A stretch of 64,000 nucleotides of DNA from Gambelia wislizenii (lineage: Eukaryota; Chordata; Lepidosauria; Squamata; Crotaphytidae), in NCBI GenBank assembly GCA_030847615.1, contig JAUMIR010000001.1:84989501-85053500 (forward strand). Reading direction: 5' to 3'. This document shows positions 23,534 through 34,341 of the stretch, piece by piece. Position 1 is the first letter of the stretch. The number at the start of each line of letters is the position of its first letter. The notes below the pieces were generated by a model that was not told where the DNA came from, did no database searches, and saw nothing but the letters and a program-made list of their open reading frames with translations. The position numbers were made by a program, and so were the translations under genes.

Positions 23534-24087
23534 ACTCGTAATGTTGTAATAACGGCATGTCATTATGACACAATAGTGTTATGATTGCTTAATGAGTGCG
23601 AATGAAGGTTTTTGACCAGGACAACCTAAAACCACTGACTAGAATGATAAAGCACTTTTCTGTCATATTACCACCCTAAATAGCTTTTAAAAAGCTCTTA
23701 AGATGGATCTCTTCCAGCAGGCCTTTCCTGAATAGATACCCAGCCGTCAAAAAAGGAAATCTAGCTTGTCTTGATCTCGCCACAGCCACTGTCCATTGTT
23801 TATTTTTATTTTTTGTATTTTTTAAAGTATGTTTTAAATTTTTAAATGATTTAATTGTATTTTAAGGGGGGTGGGATTGAGGGTTTGGATGTATATTTTA
23901 ATTGTTGTAAGCTGCCCTGATTGCATTTCGTAGAGGGGCAGGATATAAATAAATTATTGTTATTGTTATTGTTATTGTTATTATTTTTCACAGGTGTCAG
24001 AATCAGTCCCTGTCATTGCCTGTTTCTGCTATTTTCAGTTTTCTCTTGTAACCTTGCTGTTAATTGTGTTTTCATTTCTTTGTGCTT
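23534..24087 (+). mobile_element. non-RTE half of composite unit, with L2 3' end
   Basis: About 110 bp of unassigned sequence ('cgtaatgttgtaataacggc' on) is followed by an L2 3' end: the coding remnant 'ttccagcaggcctttcctga', an untranslated part with 'gtaagctgccctgattgc' and a TTG/TTA microsatellite (about 23955-23982). It then continues to 'catttctttgtgctt'. The same series, nearly identical, sits at 43289-43850 next to RTE copy C. TTTTTAA beside both outer ends (22689-22695 and 24086-24092) is a candidate 7-bp duplication. Confidence 0.8.
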
Positions 24088-24504
24088 TTTAACGAGTGTT
24101 CTGGGATGACTATGGATGGCAAACTTTATATGGAGAATGGAGAGACAAGCCCACAGCTGCAGAATAAGCTTGGGGAAAATGGGTGGGACAGTACATGGGA
24201 AGAGGAGTTTAGGGGATGATGGGTAACCAATAGTATTGAAGCCCGCCAGATTTCATAGATTGTATTACACTTTTAGTATACTGTCTGCTTTCTAAGTTTC
24301 AGTTCTGAGCAACAACCTTGTATGTTATGTTTTCTGGATTTCTGTGCCAATAAAGTTTTCTGTTTAACTTTGAAACTGCTGGTCACTGCATCTGGGAATG
24401 CAAGTACATAACAACAGGAAAAAGACATCAAAAATGGTGAGGGATGGTGTGGTCTGTTTCTCTTCCTGTGCTATCTCTTGTGATGAGAGATTTGGGTAGT
24501 GATT
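24088..24504. other. unassigned segment with AATAAAG
   Basis: No gene is recognised. A polyadenylation-like 'ccaataaagttttctg' lies near 24350. It might be an LTR-like piece, but no matching target duplication was found. Confidence 0.3.
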
Positions 24505-24515
24505 AATGTTCCATA

Positions 24516-24941
24516 GAAACATTAAGGATGGAGGACCATCGCCTCCCCAAAATAGTACTCTACAGTGAACTCGCCATGGGTCATTGTAAGAGGGGTGCTC
24601 CAAAAAAGCGATACAAAGACTCCCTGAAACAACATCTCAGGCTTGGCCAAATTGATCACCAACAATGGTCCACCCTGGCCTCACATCGGGAGGCAAGGAG
24701 ACACACTATCCACAATGCTGCAGCCTTATTTGAGAACTCACGCCAAACAAGTCTTGAAGAGAAACGACAACGCAGAAAAAATCACAACCCAGAAACATCA
24801 CCCAAGGAAACCTTCTGCTGTGCTTTCTGCAACCGGACTTGTCTATCTTGGATTGGCCTTTTTAGTCATCAGCGTGCTTGCAGAAAGCGCGGGATGAGTC
24901 CTTCCTGAATCTTTGTTTGCGAAGAGAAGCCAGAGAGAGAG
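24516..24941 (+). mobile_element. RTE-like LINE copy E, 5' truncated, with 11-bp TSD
   Basis: It begins with 'ggatggaggaccatcgcc' after about 12 non-matching bases and encodes the family C-terminus intact from 24528 to 24908, ending with the Cys/His finger 'CAFCNRTCLSWIGLFSHQ' and then 'GMSPS' and a stop. The 3' tail is 'gaagccagagagagaga'. A perfect 11-bp duplication AATGTTCCATA flanks it (24505-24515 and 24942-24952), so this is a clean target-primed insertion. Confidence 0.93.
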
Positions 24942-24952
24942 AATGTTCCATA

Positions 24953-25216
24953 ATGATGCTGTGCCATAATTGCATTATTATGGCTATATTTTTTTTAAAA
25001 AAATTGAAGCAAACCAATCATGAAGCACAAAGTGAGGCAAATGGGGTGGTGATAATGGAATTAGTGTAGATGAAAAAACTGCATATCACGCTATTACGGT
25101 GCAAATGTGGCAAGGCGTGATACACAGTGTCAATAAACAGCTATTGTTGTGAGTACTGTACAGCTGAAGCAGATTTCAAACAGTATAACGTGGCATAGCA
25201 GCGTGGTGTGATAAGG
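24953..25216. mobile_element. right end of the possible TIR element
   Basis: The segment ends with TGGTGTGATAAGGACC, the exact inverse of the word at 22149-22164. The distance of about 3.07 kb includes RTE copies B and E and the L2 piece; without them about 1.2 kb would remain. Confidence 0.45.
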
Positions 25217-26503
25217 ACCGTAATGTTTCTAGACACACTGGTTCTGTCCTCCTCAGTCCCAATAAAAGGTCTGAAGAGAGTTTGGAAAACTTGCCTGCCT
25301 GCCTGCTTTCTTGTCTACAACATCCAGAATGCTGCAATGAGCATGGTTATTGCCATGCTAGCTGGGAGATGTCTGGGAGTTGTATTCTAGGCTTTTTACA
25401 AGCTCTGAAAGGATGGTGGTAAATGCTGCAGCTGAAGGATGTGATGTGCCACCGGAAAGGGATTTTTTCCCTTGGCTTTGGTCTAGGATTGCTATGTTAC
25501 TGTATGTGTTTTCCTAGATTCTGGGCCTGTTTTATCTGGCCCGCCGCCCCCACTGCTGTCCACAATTAGCTGACCTGGACACAGTTCCTGCACACACACT
25601 CCTCTGCTAATTGCTTTCTGTATCCTCCTCCTCTTCTCTCTTTTGAACTTCTTTCTCTCCAGTCAAGTGTGGAAGTGAGAATCTCCTGCTTTTGCCACCT
25701 GTTTGCTTTTCCCGTTACCTCCACCTGTTTCAGAGGAGGAGCTGATCAGTGTACTGATGTCTATTGCCTGCCCTTCATTTTTCCTTATATGTGTTCTTGC
25801 ATCTGTACTGAACAAACATATTCCCTTCAATGTTTGGCTCTGATATGTGGACTTCAAACTCTGGTTTCCATTCCTCCATCTTAATTCCAACAGTGTATTT
25901 GAGCACTGTTTCTTTTCCCCTTGGCACTTTGTTTCCCTAAGCACGGAAATAAACAAATGAACTGCATTTTACAGTATGGCTGCAATCTTGCATGGCTCAA
26001 TGTAGTGCTGTAGTTCTTCATGCATAACTACATTAGACTAAGCCATTTACCATCCCTGGATCTACCATGTTGCTAATAAAGCTCCCCCACAAGACCACTC
26101 ATGCCTGAAGGAGAACATAGGAGAATCACAGAAAAGTCTGGCTACGTCCCTGTAGCCATTCATGAAGTGATTATGTCATCCGCTGAAATCTAGCAGACTT
26201 TTCCGGAGGTCTCAGCAGCTAAGTAATCATTTTGTTTCTGGCTACATGGATGTAGCTAGATGCTTCTGCAATTTCCCTGCCCCCAGTTTCCTATAGGCAT
26301 GAATGGTTGTGAGTGTGAGGCATTTCAGATGGGCAATCTAGTGTCAATGTAGAGAGTTTTTTTTTTTTAAAAAAATGAAGCACTATTGGAAGGGGGAGCT
26401 CACAGTAGTTGCACCAGTGGGGGTATAGTGGGGAAGGGGGCTGGAAGTCCCATGAGTCAAATTGTTGCAGTATTGACTGGTAAGGATGTCTCAGCTGGCC
26501 ATC
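25217..26503. other. anonymous sequence
   Basis: No gene or dated repeat is recognised. Two short self-complementary words, 'ggctacgtccctgtagcc' (about 26140) and 'ggctacatggatgtagct' (about 26239), sit 100 bp apart and may be an old foldback element. Confidence 0.35.
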
Positions 26504-26506
26504 TTA

Positions 26507-27081
26507 GGACTTTATCAGATGATCCCTTGTAAACATTCTTTTGACAGCATTTAAAAATCCATTTTTATGACAGCAAAAGAACACCCCCACCCCGCACTTA
26601 CCTTCTCTCCCAGCAGAAGGCTTCCCCGGCAATGAAGAGGAAGTGAATGGAGCCCCATTCACTTCCTTGTTTGAAATCCTGCAAGACTTCATTGTGCGGG
26701 AAATTCAAACATAAAACAAAAAATAAAAGATTAAAAGTTACATCAAGCACATAAACACACTTTAAAACTTCTAAGTAAACCAGGGGAGGTTTTAAAAAGT
26801 GTGTCACTTACCTGGATGTCGCAATCTCACCTGGAAGTGTTCGCGCCGGACCAGCCATTGATGCTGCATTAACGTGAGTTAAATGGCCTGAGGTTTCAGA
26901 CGCCGGCAATGACGGCATCCAAATGGGACAGGCAATCTATTCATGGCTCGTCCCATCAGTAAAAAGAAATGGCAGAATAATGACAGCAGAACGGAAAAGG
27001 GCAACGTCATGTGATATTGGTGTCCTTTTGTGTTCCGATGTCATTATTCTGGCACCACATTAGCCGTGTCCGATAATCTCC
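26507..27081 (-). mobile_element. Harbinger-like non-autonomous transposon, 575 bp, with splice-site cassette
   Basis: The ends are GGACTTTATCAGA and the inverse of GGAGATTATCGGA. The 3-bp duplication TTA flanks both sides (26504-26506 and 27082-27084), as in PIF/Harbinger elements. On the minus strand it has a consensus 5' splice site CCAG|GTAAGTG (intron starting 26811), a polypyrimidine tract, an acceptor TTGCAG (exon starting 26678), a 77-nt exon and a second donor GAAG|GTAAGTG (intron starting 26601). No transposase is visible. It is the inverted relative of 37165-37685. Confidence 0.75.
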
Positions 27082-27160
27082 TTAGTGTCAACACTATGGA
27101 GGTAGATTTTTTTTAAAAAAAAATACAGAACAGGAGCCTTTGGAAGATAAGGAGAACATG

Positions 27161-27728
27161 AAGGTCTTGTCTATACAGTCAAAATAATCCGAACGGCATG
27201 CAAACATATGGCAATCTGTTCATATGGACATGCACATAGGTACATGTCATTCAGAAGGGGGGGCAGCCAAATCCACTACAAAGTCCATGTGCATCGCGTC
27301 CAGGACTTCATCCGGATTTTAAAAAAAATTCCGTATGACATGCAAATGTGCGATGGTTTGAACACTCACCACTGAACACTCTGTGTGGTTCGCATTCACA
27401 CAGATATGAACAGGCAACATAATCTGATTGGCTGGACAAGCATGGGACAGGGCTAGCAAACAGGAAAAGTGCCTATGGCTGCCATGTTAGATTTTCAGCT
27501 AAGTGAGGGTCCAGTTAGTCGATAAAATTGCGATATTATACTCTCTTTTTTTCCCTTTCTTTTTTTGTAAATATGAACAATCGCTTGTGCACACCACGGG
27601 AAACCGTTGTTTTTTTAAAAAAATTGGCAGCAGCAGATTTAAAATCACAACTAAATAACTCACAGCCGCCATCTTGGCTAGGGGATCATGCGGCGTTTAG
27701 GGGGGCTTTTTGACTGTGAAGACAGGTT
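27161..27728. mobile_element. non-autonomous TIR DNA transposon, about 568 bp
   Basis: The left end GGTCTTGTCTATACAGTCAA and the inverted right end (CCTGTCTTCACAGTCAAAA) form a terminal inverted repeat similar in design to 17453-17961. The interior has A/T runs and 'agccgccatcttggctagg'. The target duplication is not clear. Confidence 0.6.
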
Positions 27729-28149
27729 GCATCATTGTGAATGCCTGCTTTTTTGGATGTGTTCGTATCCCTCCCCCCGCATATAGATAAGACCGAAGAT
27801 TCCAAACCAGAAGTACAACTTTAAACAGAAGGAAAGTCGGGGTGGGGACAAGGGTTTATATACATCCAAGCTAACATCCCAGACCATATCACAGCAGATA
27901 CCCAGAAATGAACTGAAGTGAATCATCTCTATGAAACACATTCGTTGCTGTGCACAGAAAATATCAGAATATTATTGTTTTCTTTTTGATGTTGAATTTT
28001 CAAAAATGAATAAAAAGACTAGGGGAGAAATTGGAAAATGAGATGAAAGACCCTGGTGTTAACAGAATGTCATAAAGAAAGAAAAAATAAGTACAGCATA
28101 GAAACCCACTATTAGATTAACACATTTGGTCTGTTTGCCCAGGGTCCTG

Positions 28150-28380
28150 TGTCGCATATATATCCCATCTTTGCTTCAGTGAGCTCAAAGCAGTGTACAT
28201 GAGTCTCCTGCCCCACTTTATCATTACATTACAACCACCATGTGAGGTTGGTTAGGCTGAGAGAGAATGGCTGGCACAAATTTACCCAATGAATTTCATG
28301 GTTCAGTAGGGAAGAGGACCTGGATCTTCAAAGTCCCAATCCAATACTTTAGCCACTAGACTGTCTCTTAGTGTGAACTT
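28150..28380 (-). mobile_element. degenerate tRNA-derived SINE
   Basis: Words include 'ccatgtgaggttggttaggc' and 'ggttcagtagggaagaggac', then 'cactagactg', the antisense form of a SINE with a tRNA-like head and an LINE-type tail. It is diverged; polymerase III boxes are not clean. Confidence 0.5.
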
Positions 28381-28837
28381 TTGAGAAGTTATAAGCCCTA
28401 AAACATGTTGCTTTAATCATAAATCTGTGGTGCCAATGGGAAGAACTACTCTGAAGTTTATGGGTGTGATCACACAAATGGTCCACATATGTTCCATGTA
28501 TGCTATGATTTCTGGAGAAATATATTTATTTTGAAAAAGTGGGTCTTCCTCTGGGTTATTTTATATAAAATGCAATGAATGAAGACTAATAATTATGATG
28601 ACATAAAAGTTTATTAAAAAATGAGTGACTCCTCTGAATCATATATTGTTAATACACATTTAGTGGGGGTCATAGCTAAAATCTGTTTGTCATTTCACAT
28701 CTTTATAGAAACACTGAATATGTCTTGTTCATACATAGCTGGGATTCAGGCATTTCTGTGTCAATGAGTTATTCTGTTAAATTAACTAGTAACTCAAGTG
28801 AATAGATGCAATGCCATTTAAAATAGGCAGTTTCTGA

Positions 28838-29100
28838 GGGCCTTTCATACTGCACAATTATAATACCATGATTCTACTTTAATTGCCTTGGTTCTAGCCT
28901 ATGGAATCCTGGGATCTGCAGCTTAGGAAGAGATATTTAGAATTCTCTACCAAAGAACTCCAGTGCCTCACCAGACTACAAACCCCATGATTCCATAGGA
29001 AGAAGCCATAGCAGTTGAAATGGAATCATAGATAGCACTATGATCCCACTTAAACTGCTATGGCTTCTTCCTATGGAATTACATAGTGTGAAAAGGCCCT
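28838..29100. mobile_element. foldback MITE with 12-bp TIR, 263 bp
   Basis: The element starts GGGCCTTTCATA and ends with the inverse GTGAAAAGGCCC. The interior is palindromic and carries 'cctatggaatcctgggatc' and 'ccatgattccatagg' words. It also contains a partial second copy of one arm. Confidence 0.7.
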
Positions 29101-29190
29101 AAGTTGTATTTTTACTATTTTCATATGACAATATTTAGGAAATGAACCCAGAGTGATTATGCAGCTTTTTGGGCACATTAATCTTTGAAG

Positions 29191-29394
29191 CTATTATGTG
29201 CTTTCAAATGGACTCTGACTTATGGTGACCATATCCTAGGGTTTTCTTGGCAATATTTATTCACAGGAAGTTTGCCATTGCCTTCTTCTAAGGCTGAGAA
29301 AGTATGACCTGCCCAAGGTCACCAAGTGGATTTCCGTCACTGAGCAGGGATGACCTCCCAGAGTCAACCCTCAAACCACTACATCCATCTGACA
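29191..29394 (-). mobile_element. tRNA-derived SINE with BovB-type tail
   Basis: Read antisense, it has 'gcactttcaaatggactctg' at the tail side and 'cccaaggtcaccaagtgg' and 'gagcagggatgacctcc' toward the head, the layout of the squamate Sauria-type SINE. Related copies lie at 49010-49195, 50748-50976 and 58290-58513. Confidence 0.65.
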
Positions 29395-29409
29395 CTAACT
29401 TTAGTATTA

Positions 29410-29616
29410 CAGGTCGACCCCTGTATCCATGGGACTGGTATCTACTGTTTCACTTATCCATGTCTGAAAAAATATCCTCTCTCTAGGCATTTTCTAGGTC
29501 CTCCAGTGCAATTCTATGGTATGCTTCTGCTGGAAGTTGGGCCAGAAGTAAATCATTTCAATAGGGTTCAATACTATTCACAGTTTCATGTATCTGCGGA
29601 TATAGGGAATGACCTG
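29410..29616. mobile_element. Tigger-like MITE, 207 bp
   Basis: The ends are CAGGTCGACCCCTGTATCC and the inverse of CAGGTCATTCCC, with TA on both sides (29408-29409 and 29617-29618). It has 'attttctaggtcctcc' in common with 196-448 and 41917-42127. Confidence 0.8.
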
Positions 29617-29654
29617 TATGTAGTATATTCGCTTATATAGGACTATAGGACACA

Positions 29655-29795
29655 ATAGTCTGAATCCTATTGGTTAGTCTCAGGCACATTCATTGAATCA
29701 ATGGTTGAATAGTAAGTAAACACATAGGCAAATCCCACTGATTCAGTGAGTCTACTCTAATCAAGACTAACGATAGGATTTGGGCCAATATTAGT
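29655..29795. repeat. short foldback repeat, relative of 899-1022
   Basis: 'cctattggttagtctcagg' is inverted as 'aagactaacgataggattt'. The centre has 'cattgaatcaatgg'. Confidence 0.55.
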
Positions 29796-31757
29796 TTAGG
29801 AATTGGTATATGAAAACCACATTATCTATCTCACTCTCTTTCACACCCAAAGAAACACATACAGTACTCACACATTATTTTGAAATTGTTACTGCCCTAA
29901 TCCTAGCCCGAATCTTGCCCCAAAGACATCACAATGTACCAATCCCCTTGGTCTTAGGTGCCAGTTCAGGAAATGGGAAGTGACTGGTTTCACAACCCTC
30001 GTTCTTGATTATGTAGAAGCCCCCTTCAGATGTTCCTGCTCAGCACTGGAAGGCTGTGAGTGGAGACAGGTTCCGTGATTATGAGCAGAGCTGGCATGTT
30101 TCATGGATAACTTTTGTTTATCCATAATTCCTGCCAGGACTTAGGTTAGATGCTTTAAAAATATTAAACAAATTTGTGGAGGGTATATCCAGAGTTTAGA
30201 AATTTACTTTTCCTAGGCTGGGGAATTCTGTGAATTGTTGTCTCCAAAAATAATTTTCCAAAGCTCTGAACTGGTCTATCAATAGCTATTAGCAATTATT
30301 GCTAAATGGAGCCCCCATGTTTAGAAGCAGTGTATCTCTGAACACTCAATGTTAGAAACAAGCAATAGAAAGTTCACAAAATTTGTGAATGCCTGGAGAC
30401 ATCTTGCTAGTTGCACTCTATTAGCAATGCAAATCCTTGAGAGATGAATAATTAAAGTAGTTTTTCTCCACTGTGGGAGAAAATGCATATTCCTCTGCAG
30501 ATTTTTTCTCATATTTCAACATACTGAAGTGTTGCCCAGGAATTATTTTTGTGGAGAAAAATATATGTTTAGTGTGCAGGAAAACCATTTTCTGTGCAGA
30601 AAATTAAGGGGGGGGGAGACATAAAAATGTTTTATTTACTCAGAATAATTTCTGCTCAATAAATACTTTGTGACATCAAATACCAGGAGAAAATTGTGCA
30701 AAACCTGCATAAAACCTGGTAACTCCACTGGAAACATAACTCTTGCAACTTAGCCCTTGCAAACATAAATATGTGGCAGACATTTCTGAAGCACTGATGT
30801 TGTTGCTCTAATTCCGCACAGCAGTTTTTTTTTGTTGTTGTTCTTATGTTTTTCCTTTCTCTTAGAGCAAGCTGGGCACTTTTCTCTCTAGAGTCATGAA
30901 TCCAGACACCATAGTTTTCCATGGAACTACCCTAGCCCTGTAGGATTTATCTTGAGGATAAAATCTGCTAACTCGGTTGTAAATTCAACTCTTGCAAACA
31001 TAAATATGTGACAGACATTGCTGAGACAGTGGCTAAGCCCATCTTTCTGGACAGCTGACAGGCTGAAGAAAACCTAGACAAAACAGAAGGGTATGCTATC
31101 AGCTTCAACACTGTGTTATTTATGGACATGTCAAACTCTAAGGGTGTTCTCACACATGAGGCTTAAATAGACTGTAGTGGGAATGTAAAATGTACATTGG
31201 CACTCTATTCTTACTCTGTATTGTGCACATTCAGTTTAGAAATAACTCCCTTGCCTGTACTGCCCCTCCCCCTGCTACATTCACATGTAGCACAACCTAA
31301 CAAAAGGCTTCCTCTTTGCTAGGTGAAAAGACTTTTTATTGGAAGAAAACATCCTTCTTTTAGTATGCACAGCTGCTTGGGGCAACTATGAGAAATGTGG
31401 GGGCGGGGTTGTCTGAGAAAGAGAGAAAGCACAATGGTGTAGAGCTGGCCCTATCATTAGACAGCATGAGGCAGCCACTTCAAGGGGCAAATACTGTCCA
31501 TCATCAAGTGGCAGTGGAAAACTGGAGGATGGACCTGTGTGTGCAGCAGCTTACTTGCCCTGTGTGTCCTAAGCTAGCCTGCCACCTTTAGGTGCAGTGG
31601 AACATGCCAACCTATCACCAATGTGAAGGAAAGAGTCAACTTCCAATCCTGTTGAGTTTTCGATACGGAATGGCGGGGGGGATGCCATGTTCACTTAAGC
31701 AATGAAATATTTGGAGCCAGCACTGGGGGACACAGTGGCTGTAGAGAGAGAATCATA
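29796..31757. other. anonymous sequence with a 35-bp direct duplication
   Basis: 'cttgcaaacataaatatgtg' occurs near 30756 and again near 30990, each followed by 'cagacatt'. No gene or dated repeat is otherwise recognised. Confidence 0.4.
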
Positions 31758-31872
31758 TGACCCTCCAGATGTTGTTGGATGGCAACTCCAGAAGTATAAC
31801 CAGTACAGCCAAGATAAGGAATGCTGGGAGTTGAAGTCCAACAACATTTGGAGGACTATGTGACTCTTACCC
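31758..31872. repeat. foldback MITE, 110-bp family
   Basis: 'ccctccagatgttgttgga' is inverted as 'tccaacaacatttggagga'. This is the clearest copy of the family in the window. Confidence 0.8.
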
Positions 31873-32125
31873 TTGCTCTACCAAAACAGTTGAAATATTA
31901 TGGGAAAAGAAACTTTGCACTAGCTATTGGATCAGTCCATATATAATATATATCCCCCTTCCCCTCAAAGCACTGAAATTGGAAAGCACTAATACAGTAC
32001 AGTGTTTCCCTATGACTGGAAGTTCATATTTGGCCCACTTTGGAAGAATCTCACTTTGATTCAGACGTTTCTTGAAAATGCTTGATTTGAAATTCAGCCA
32101 AACCTGAAGCACACCTTAACATATA

Positions 32126-32355
32126 CAGCCAGCCCACTGTATCCATGGATTTAGCATCCATGGATTCCACCATCCATGGCTTGAAAATATTTTAAAAAAT
32201 AAATAAATTCCAAGAAGCAAACCTCGATTTTACCATTTTATAAAAGGGACACCATTTTACTTTGCCATTGTATATTACTGGACTTGAGCATCCACGGATT
32301 TTGTATCCATGGGGAGTCCTGGAACCAAACCCTAGTGGATACCAAGGGCCCACTC
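32126..32355. mobile_element. Tigger-like MITE, about 230 bp
   Basis: It starts CAGCCAGCCCACTGTATCC after TA (32124-32125) and ends 'taccaagggcccactc' before TA (32356-32357). The interior is shared with 6517-6755. Confidence 0.75.
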
Positions 32356-32564
32356 TACTGGAATCATGCCGAACCATTTGGCCTGTTCTTCTTTTTTACC
32401 ATTCATTAGTTGATTGGGAGCGAACAAGAAAAATGAATTCCCTTGAAGAAATCCTTAGACAATATGTGTTCCTACTTACCATAAGCTCGTGTGTAGCCAA
32501 GGATTTCTTCCTTGCTTTCTTGACTAGAAAATTAGATTCACATGCTGCTTTGTAAGAGAATCAA

Positions 32565-32880
32565 TATGGTTCATTGGTTTGAGTGTTGGCCTAGCACTGT
32601 AGGAAAGCAGGGTTTTAATTCTTGATTAGCAATGGGTGGCCTTAGCCAAATGTCACTCTCTCAGCCTAAGAGGAAGACAATGGCAAACCTCTGGATCAAT
32701 CTTGGAGCCACCATGATGTACTGGTCTGACTATTGGACTAGGACTCAGTGAAGCCAGGTTTCAAATTCTTGTTCAGCCATGAAAACCTACTGGCTCTCAG
32801 TCTGAGAGGAGGGAGTAAAATGATGGCATCACCTTGCTGAAATAATTCAACCCCACAGTGAAATTTTCCTTTTGACCCCA
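32565..32880 (+). mobile_element. two adjacent tRNA-derived SINE head fragments
   Basis: 'ttggtttgagtgttggccta' (about 32575) and 'ctgactattggactaggact' (about 32727) are two A-box regions in the same orientation, each followed by a decayed B-box region and 'tctcagcctaagaggaag' or 'tctcagtctgagaggag'. They are tandem, 3'-truncated copies. Confidence 0.6.
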
Positions 32881-33530
32881 AATTTCTAGCATTGCAGAGT
32901 GTGAGGTACAGGAAATCATTCACACTTAGAACTCCTATATTTGCTGCATTTGCATTCCCTTGGAAATTTTGCCTGCTGCTTTTCTTTGGATACCTACCGG
33001 TAAACTGTATGTCTAAATGCTCAACTGAAGTTTTAACTTACTGCAATGCTAGAAATTTGGGGACTGAAAGAAAATTTCATGAGGAAAGGGAAAATTCTTA
33101 TCAGGGAGGCATGCTCTCCCCACCCCCACATAGTCTTGATGCATTTCCTTGAATCTTTTAGCAATAATACAATAAAGTTCAGGAAGTCAGGCCTCTGGAA
33201 TGTTAATGAAGAAAGCCTTTCTGCTATTGTTACATTTTGTGGAACATCCATTTTTTGATCCAGACTAGGTTTGTTAGAACATCCTGATACTATGAAAATT
33301 ACCTTCCTTTTTGTCTGTTTTGTTTTGTTTTCTTCTGTGGTATGTTGGGTTTTGTTATCCCATCCTCATGGCAGTGTTGTGCTTAGAAGCCTGGAGTTCT
33401 TCAAAGTAATAACAGAAGCTTTAAAGGTTGCGGCTTTGTTTTGTGATTCCTTCCCTACCCAAAGCCACAGGCTAACTGTTCTAGCCTTCCCAGACACACA
33501 ATAGAAAACCTGGAGTGGATCATCTACACT

Positions 33531-33749
33531 AAGGCTGCATCTGCACTGCAGAAATAATCCAGTTTGACAGTGCTTTTAACTGCCATGGCTTAATGCTACG
33601 GAATCCTGGGATTGTAGTTTGTGATGGCACCAGACCTCTCTGACACAGAAGGCTAAATATCTCACAAAACTACAGAATTCCTTAGCATTGAGCCATGGCA
33701 GTTAAAGGGGTGTCAAATTGGATTATTTCTGTGGTGCAGATGCAGCCTT
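33531..33749. mobile_element. foldback MITE, 219 bp
   Basis: Ends AAGGCTGCATCTGC and the inverse GCAGATGCAGCCTT are perfectly complementary. The arms carry 'gaatcctgggattgtag' and 'tacagaattcc'. Same family as 622-839. Confidence 0.85.
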
Positions 33750-33957
33750 AGGCCAAGACATTTGCTCAAACCTGGTTTGGGTTAACAAATGGATATGCCA
33801 CAGCATTAGAGCGGCTATGACTACTGTGGGATTCCACTCCCCTTTAAAATATTTCTTTTAAAAAGCATTCCAATTATTCTTCCAATTATTCTCACGGGAA
33901 TTCAGAGGTGCTGTGTTAAATCCAAAACGAGGGAGGGCAGAGATGGAAGCAGGCATG

Positions 33958-33987
33958 TTAAACAAACAAACAAACAAACAAACAAAC
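33958..33987. repeat. AAAC microsatellite
   Basis: An uninterrupted run of aaac units directly before the hAT target duplication. Confidence 0.95.
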
Positions 33988-34341
33988 TCAATATCATCTA
34001 ACACAGTGGTTCTCAAACTTATTTGGCCTACCGCCCCCTTTCCAGAAAAAATATTACTCAGCGCCCCCTGGAAATTATTTTTTTAAAAAAATTTAATAGC
34101 AATTAAACAGAAGGATATATGTATTAATGTTTCTACCCCTTTTCGTAAAATATAGTAAAGAAAGGTGTAAATTAGAAACATTGAAGTTTGAAATTATGAA
34201 ACTATTTATTGAACTCAGAATAGAAAAGTAATACAAAAAAAGTTAAAACATTCGAAATCATCTTAATGAGAAGGATGAACCAGGTATGCTGCTATCAATT
34301 TAGTAATCCTCAGCTCTGTTTTCGTCAGCAGTAATCTTAAA

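Noticed and set aside
24088..24412. Solo LTR
   Set aside because: AATAAAG and TG/CA-like ends can be chosen, but no pair gives a matching 4-6 bp duplication.
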